From positions 434,001 to 498,000 of the forward strand of contig NZ_JBBIXN010000001.1 in the NCBI RefSeq assembly GCF_037646455.1: DNA of 64,000 nt, read 5' to 3'. Under the pieces are notes generated by a model. It was not told the origin of the DNA. It made no database searches and was given only the letters and a program-made list of their open reading frames with translations. Below are positions 63,490 through 64,000 of this stretch, piece by piece (positions within the stretch are counted from its first letter, which is position 1; each line of letters opens with the position of its first letter). The stretch is from Draconibacterium mangrovi_A (lineage in GTDB: Bacteria > Bacteroidota > Bacteroidia > Bacteroidales > Prolixibacteraceae). Made by a program: the position numbers and the translations under genes.

Positions 63490-64000
63490 ATGGAAGATTT
63501 TAGATTTTCAAAAGAAATATTTGAAGAAATAATTAATTGGACACTTCCCGGATTAACAATGTATTACAGGGATAGTCTATTGACTAATGAAATAATTACC
63601 AAATATCAAGTTGGGCAAATTATACGTTCTCGAACATTTGTAGATGTTTCAAGTTTTGCAGGGAGATTAGCCAAAAATTGTAGGTTTATTTTTGCAACAA
63701 ATAAAGCTGCTCCATTATATCAATTTAATCCTGATACAGAAAGGTGGAAATTACATACAATCAATGCAAATAGTTATTTTAAAGTGTTAGACATTTATCA
63801 GAAAGTTGATAAAATTCAATTTTTGCTTATACACATACCAGCTAAGGGTATTGATTTTTTTAAAAAAGCTGTTATAAGAATAAACGGAGAAGCTATTGAA
63901 CGAGAGATTATCCAAAAATCAAGAATTAGTTTTGACCAAAAGATGGAATTGGATGTTATTCCAGAACTTGAAGAACAAGAATGGATAAACAGAACAAGCT
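63490..64000 (+). CDS. Hypothetical protein, N-terminal part (cut by window edge)
   Basis: The frame is open from ATG 63490 to the window end, at least 170 codons. It starts MEDFRFSKEIFEEIINWTLP and continues with GQIIRSRTFVDVSSFAGRLA and KIQFLLIHIPAKGIDFFKKA. Composition and codon use are protein-like. No family is recognised. It probably forms a two-gene unit with the frameshifted gene before it. Confidence 0.7.
   Translation, partial: MEDFRFSKEIFEEIINWTLPGLTMYYRDSLLTNEIITKYQVGQIIRSRTFVDVSSFAGRLAKNCRFIFATNKAAPLYQFNPDTERWKLHTINANSYFKVLDIYQKVDKIQFLLIHIPAKGIDFFKKAVIRINGEAIEREIIQKSRISFDQKMELDVIPELEEQEWINRTS

Noticed and set aside
1..64000. tRNA or rRNA genes
   Set aside because: No cloverleaf or conserved rRNA sequence was recognised anywhere in the window.

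Overview
The window comes from a Bacteroidota chromosome. The protein families point to the Bacteroidia, perhaps a marine Marinilabiliales/Prolixibacteraceae-type organism, but this is inferred from gene style and not from a marker gene. The evidence is an ECF sigma/FecR-like anti-sigma pair, a hybrid two-component system (periplasmic propeller, kinase, receiver and AraC domains in one protein), exported GH2 and GH54 glycosidases, many lipoproteins, AT-rich DNA, and a promoter of the Bacteroidota type (TTTG-N19-TAnnTTTG). No rRNA, tRNA or CRISPR array was seen.

Region 1-11.4 kb is mostly ordinary chromosome: anti-sigma and sigma factor, DUF4382 lipoprotein, VTT-like membrane protein, LCAT-like hydrolase, small exported proteins, a large secreted GH54 arabinofuranosidase-like protein, and a lipoprotein with a repeated Pro/His/Cys motif. 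From 11.5 to about 59.8 kb the DNA is divided by at least eleven copies of a short intergenic repeat, all in the same orientation. It consists of a hairpin, then GCTCCCCTGACAGTYGGAAG, TTGCAACCTAATTTG and GGTGTGAATTACC. The segments between copies are functionally unrelated blocks: a 1402-residue acyl-CoA dehydratase activase; membrane and unknown genes with a GH2 beta-galactosidase; an AraC-TPR regulator; a TOTE-type primase-helicase with a frameshifted AlbA-domain gene; a HepT/MntA toxin-antitoxin pair; a hybrid two-component system with small cupin/VOC/NTF2-like genes; an excisionase-like/PIN toxin-antitoxin pair; and a four-gene CHAT-TPR operon. The layout is cassette-like and rich in conflict systems.

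Region 44.7-59.7 kb is the most striking. Two convergent candidate defence operons lie between repeat copies. The plus-strand set has two related small proteins, a 73-residue protein, an AAA ATPase with a nucleotide-binding and Walker B/His layout of the DUF3696/OLD kind, and a partner with a PLD/MIT_C-like tail. The minus-strand set has six genes: a retron-type reverse transcriptase (NAxxH, YADD and VTG motifs), a 622-residue protein, a receiver-like protein, a REC protein with a HEPN-like RNase motif, a NERD-UvrD helicase, and a small protein with an SSB-like acidic tip. The first four are translationally coupled. A divergent WYL-domain regulator, with paired near-identical boxes flanking its promoter, probably controls the locus. 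I know of no described system with this gene set.

Region 59.9-64 kb has an HTH-like protein, unknown proteins, a gene-poor stretch of about 860 bases with possible RNA structure, and a two-gene unit that runs off the window end. Three genes (AlbA-domain protein, VOC protein and the 62.8 kb gene) each carry a single-base indel in a homopolymer, so sequencing error must be excluded before calling them broken.
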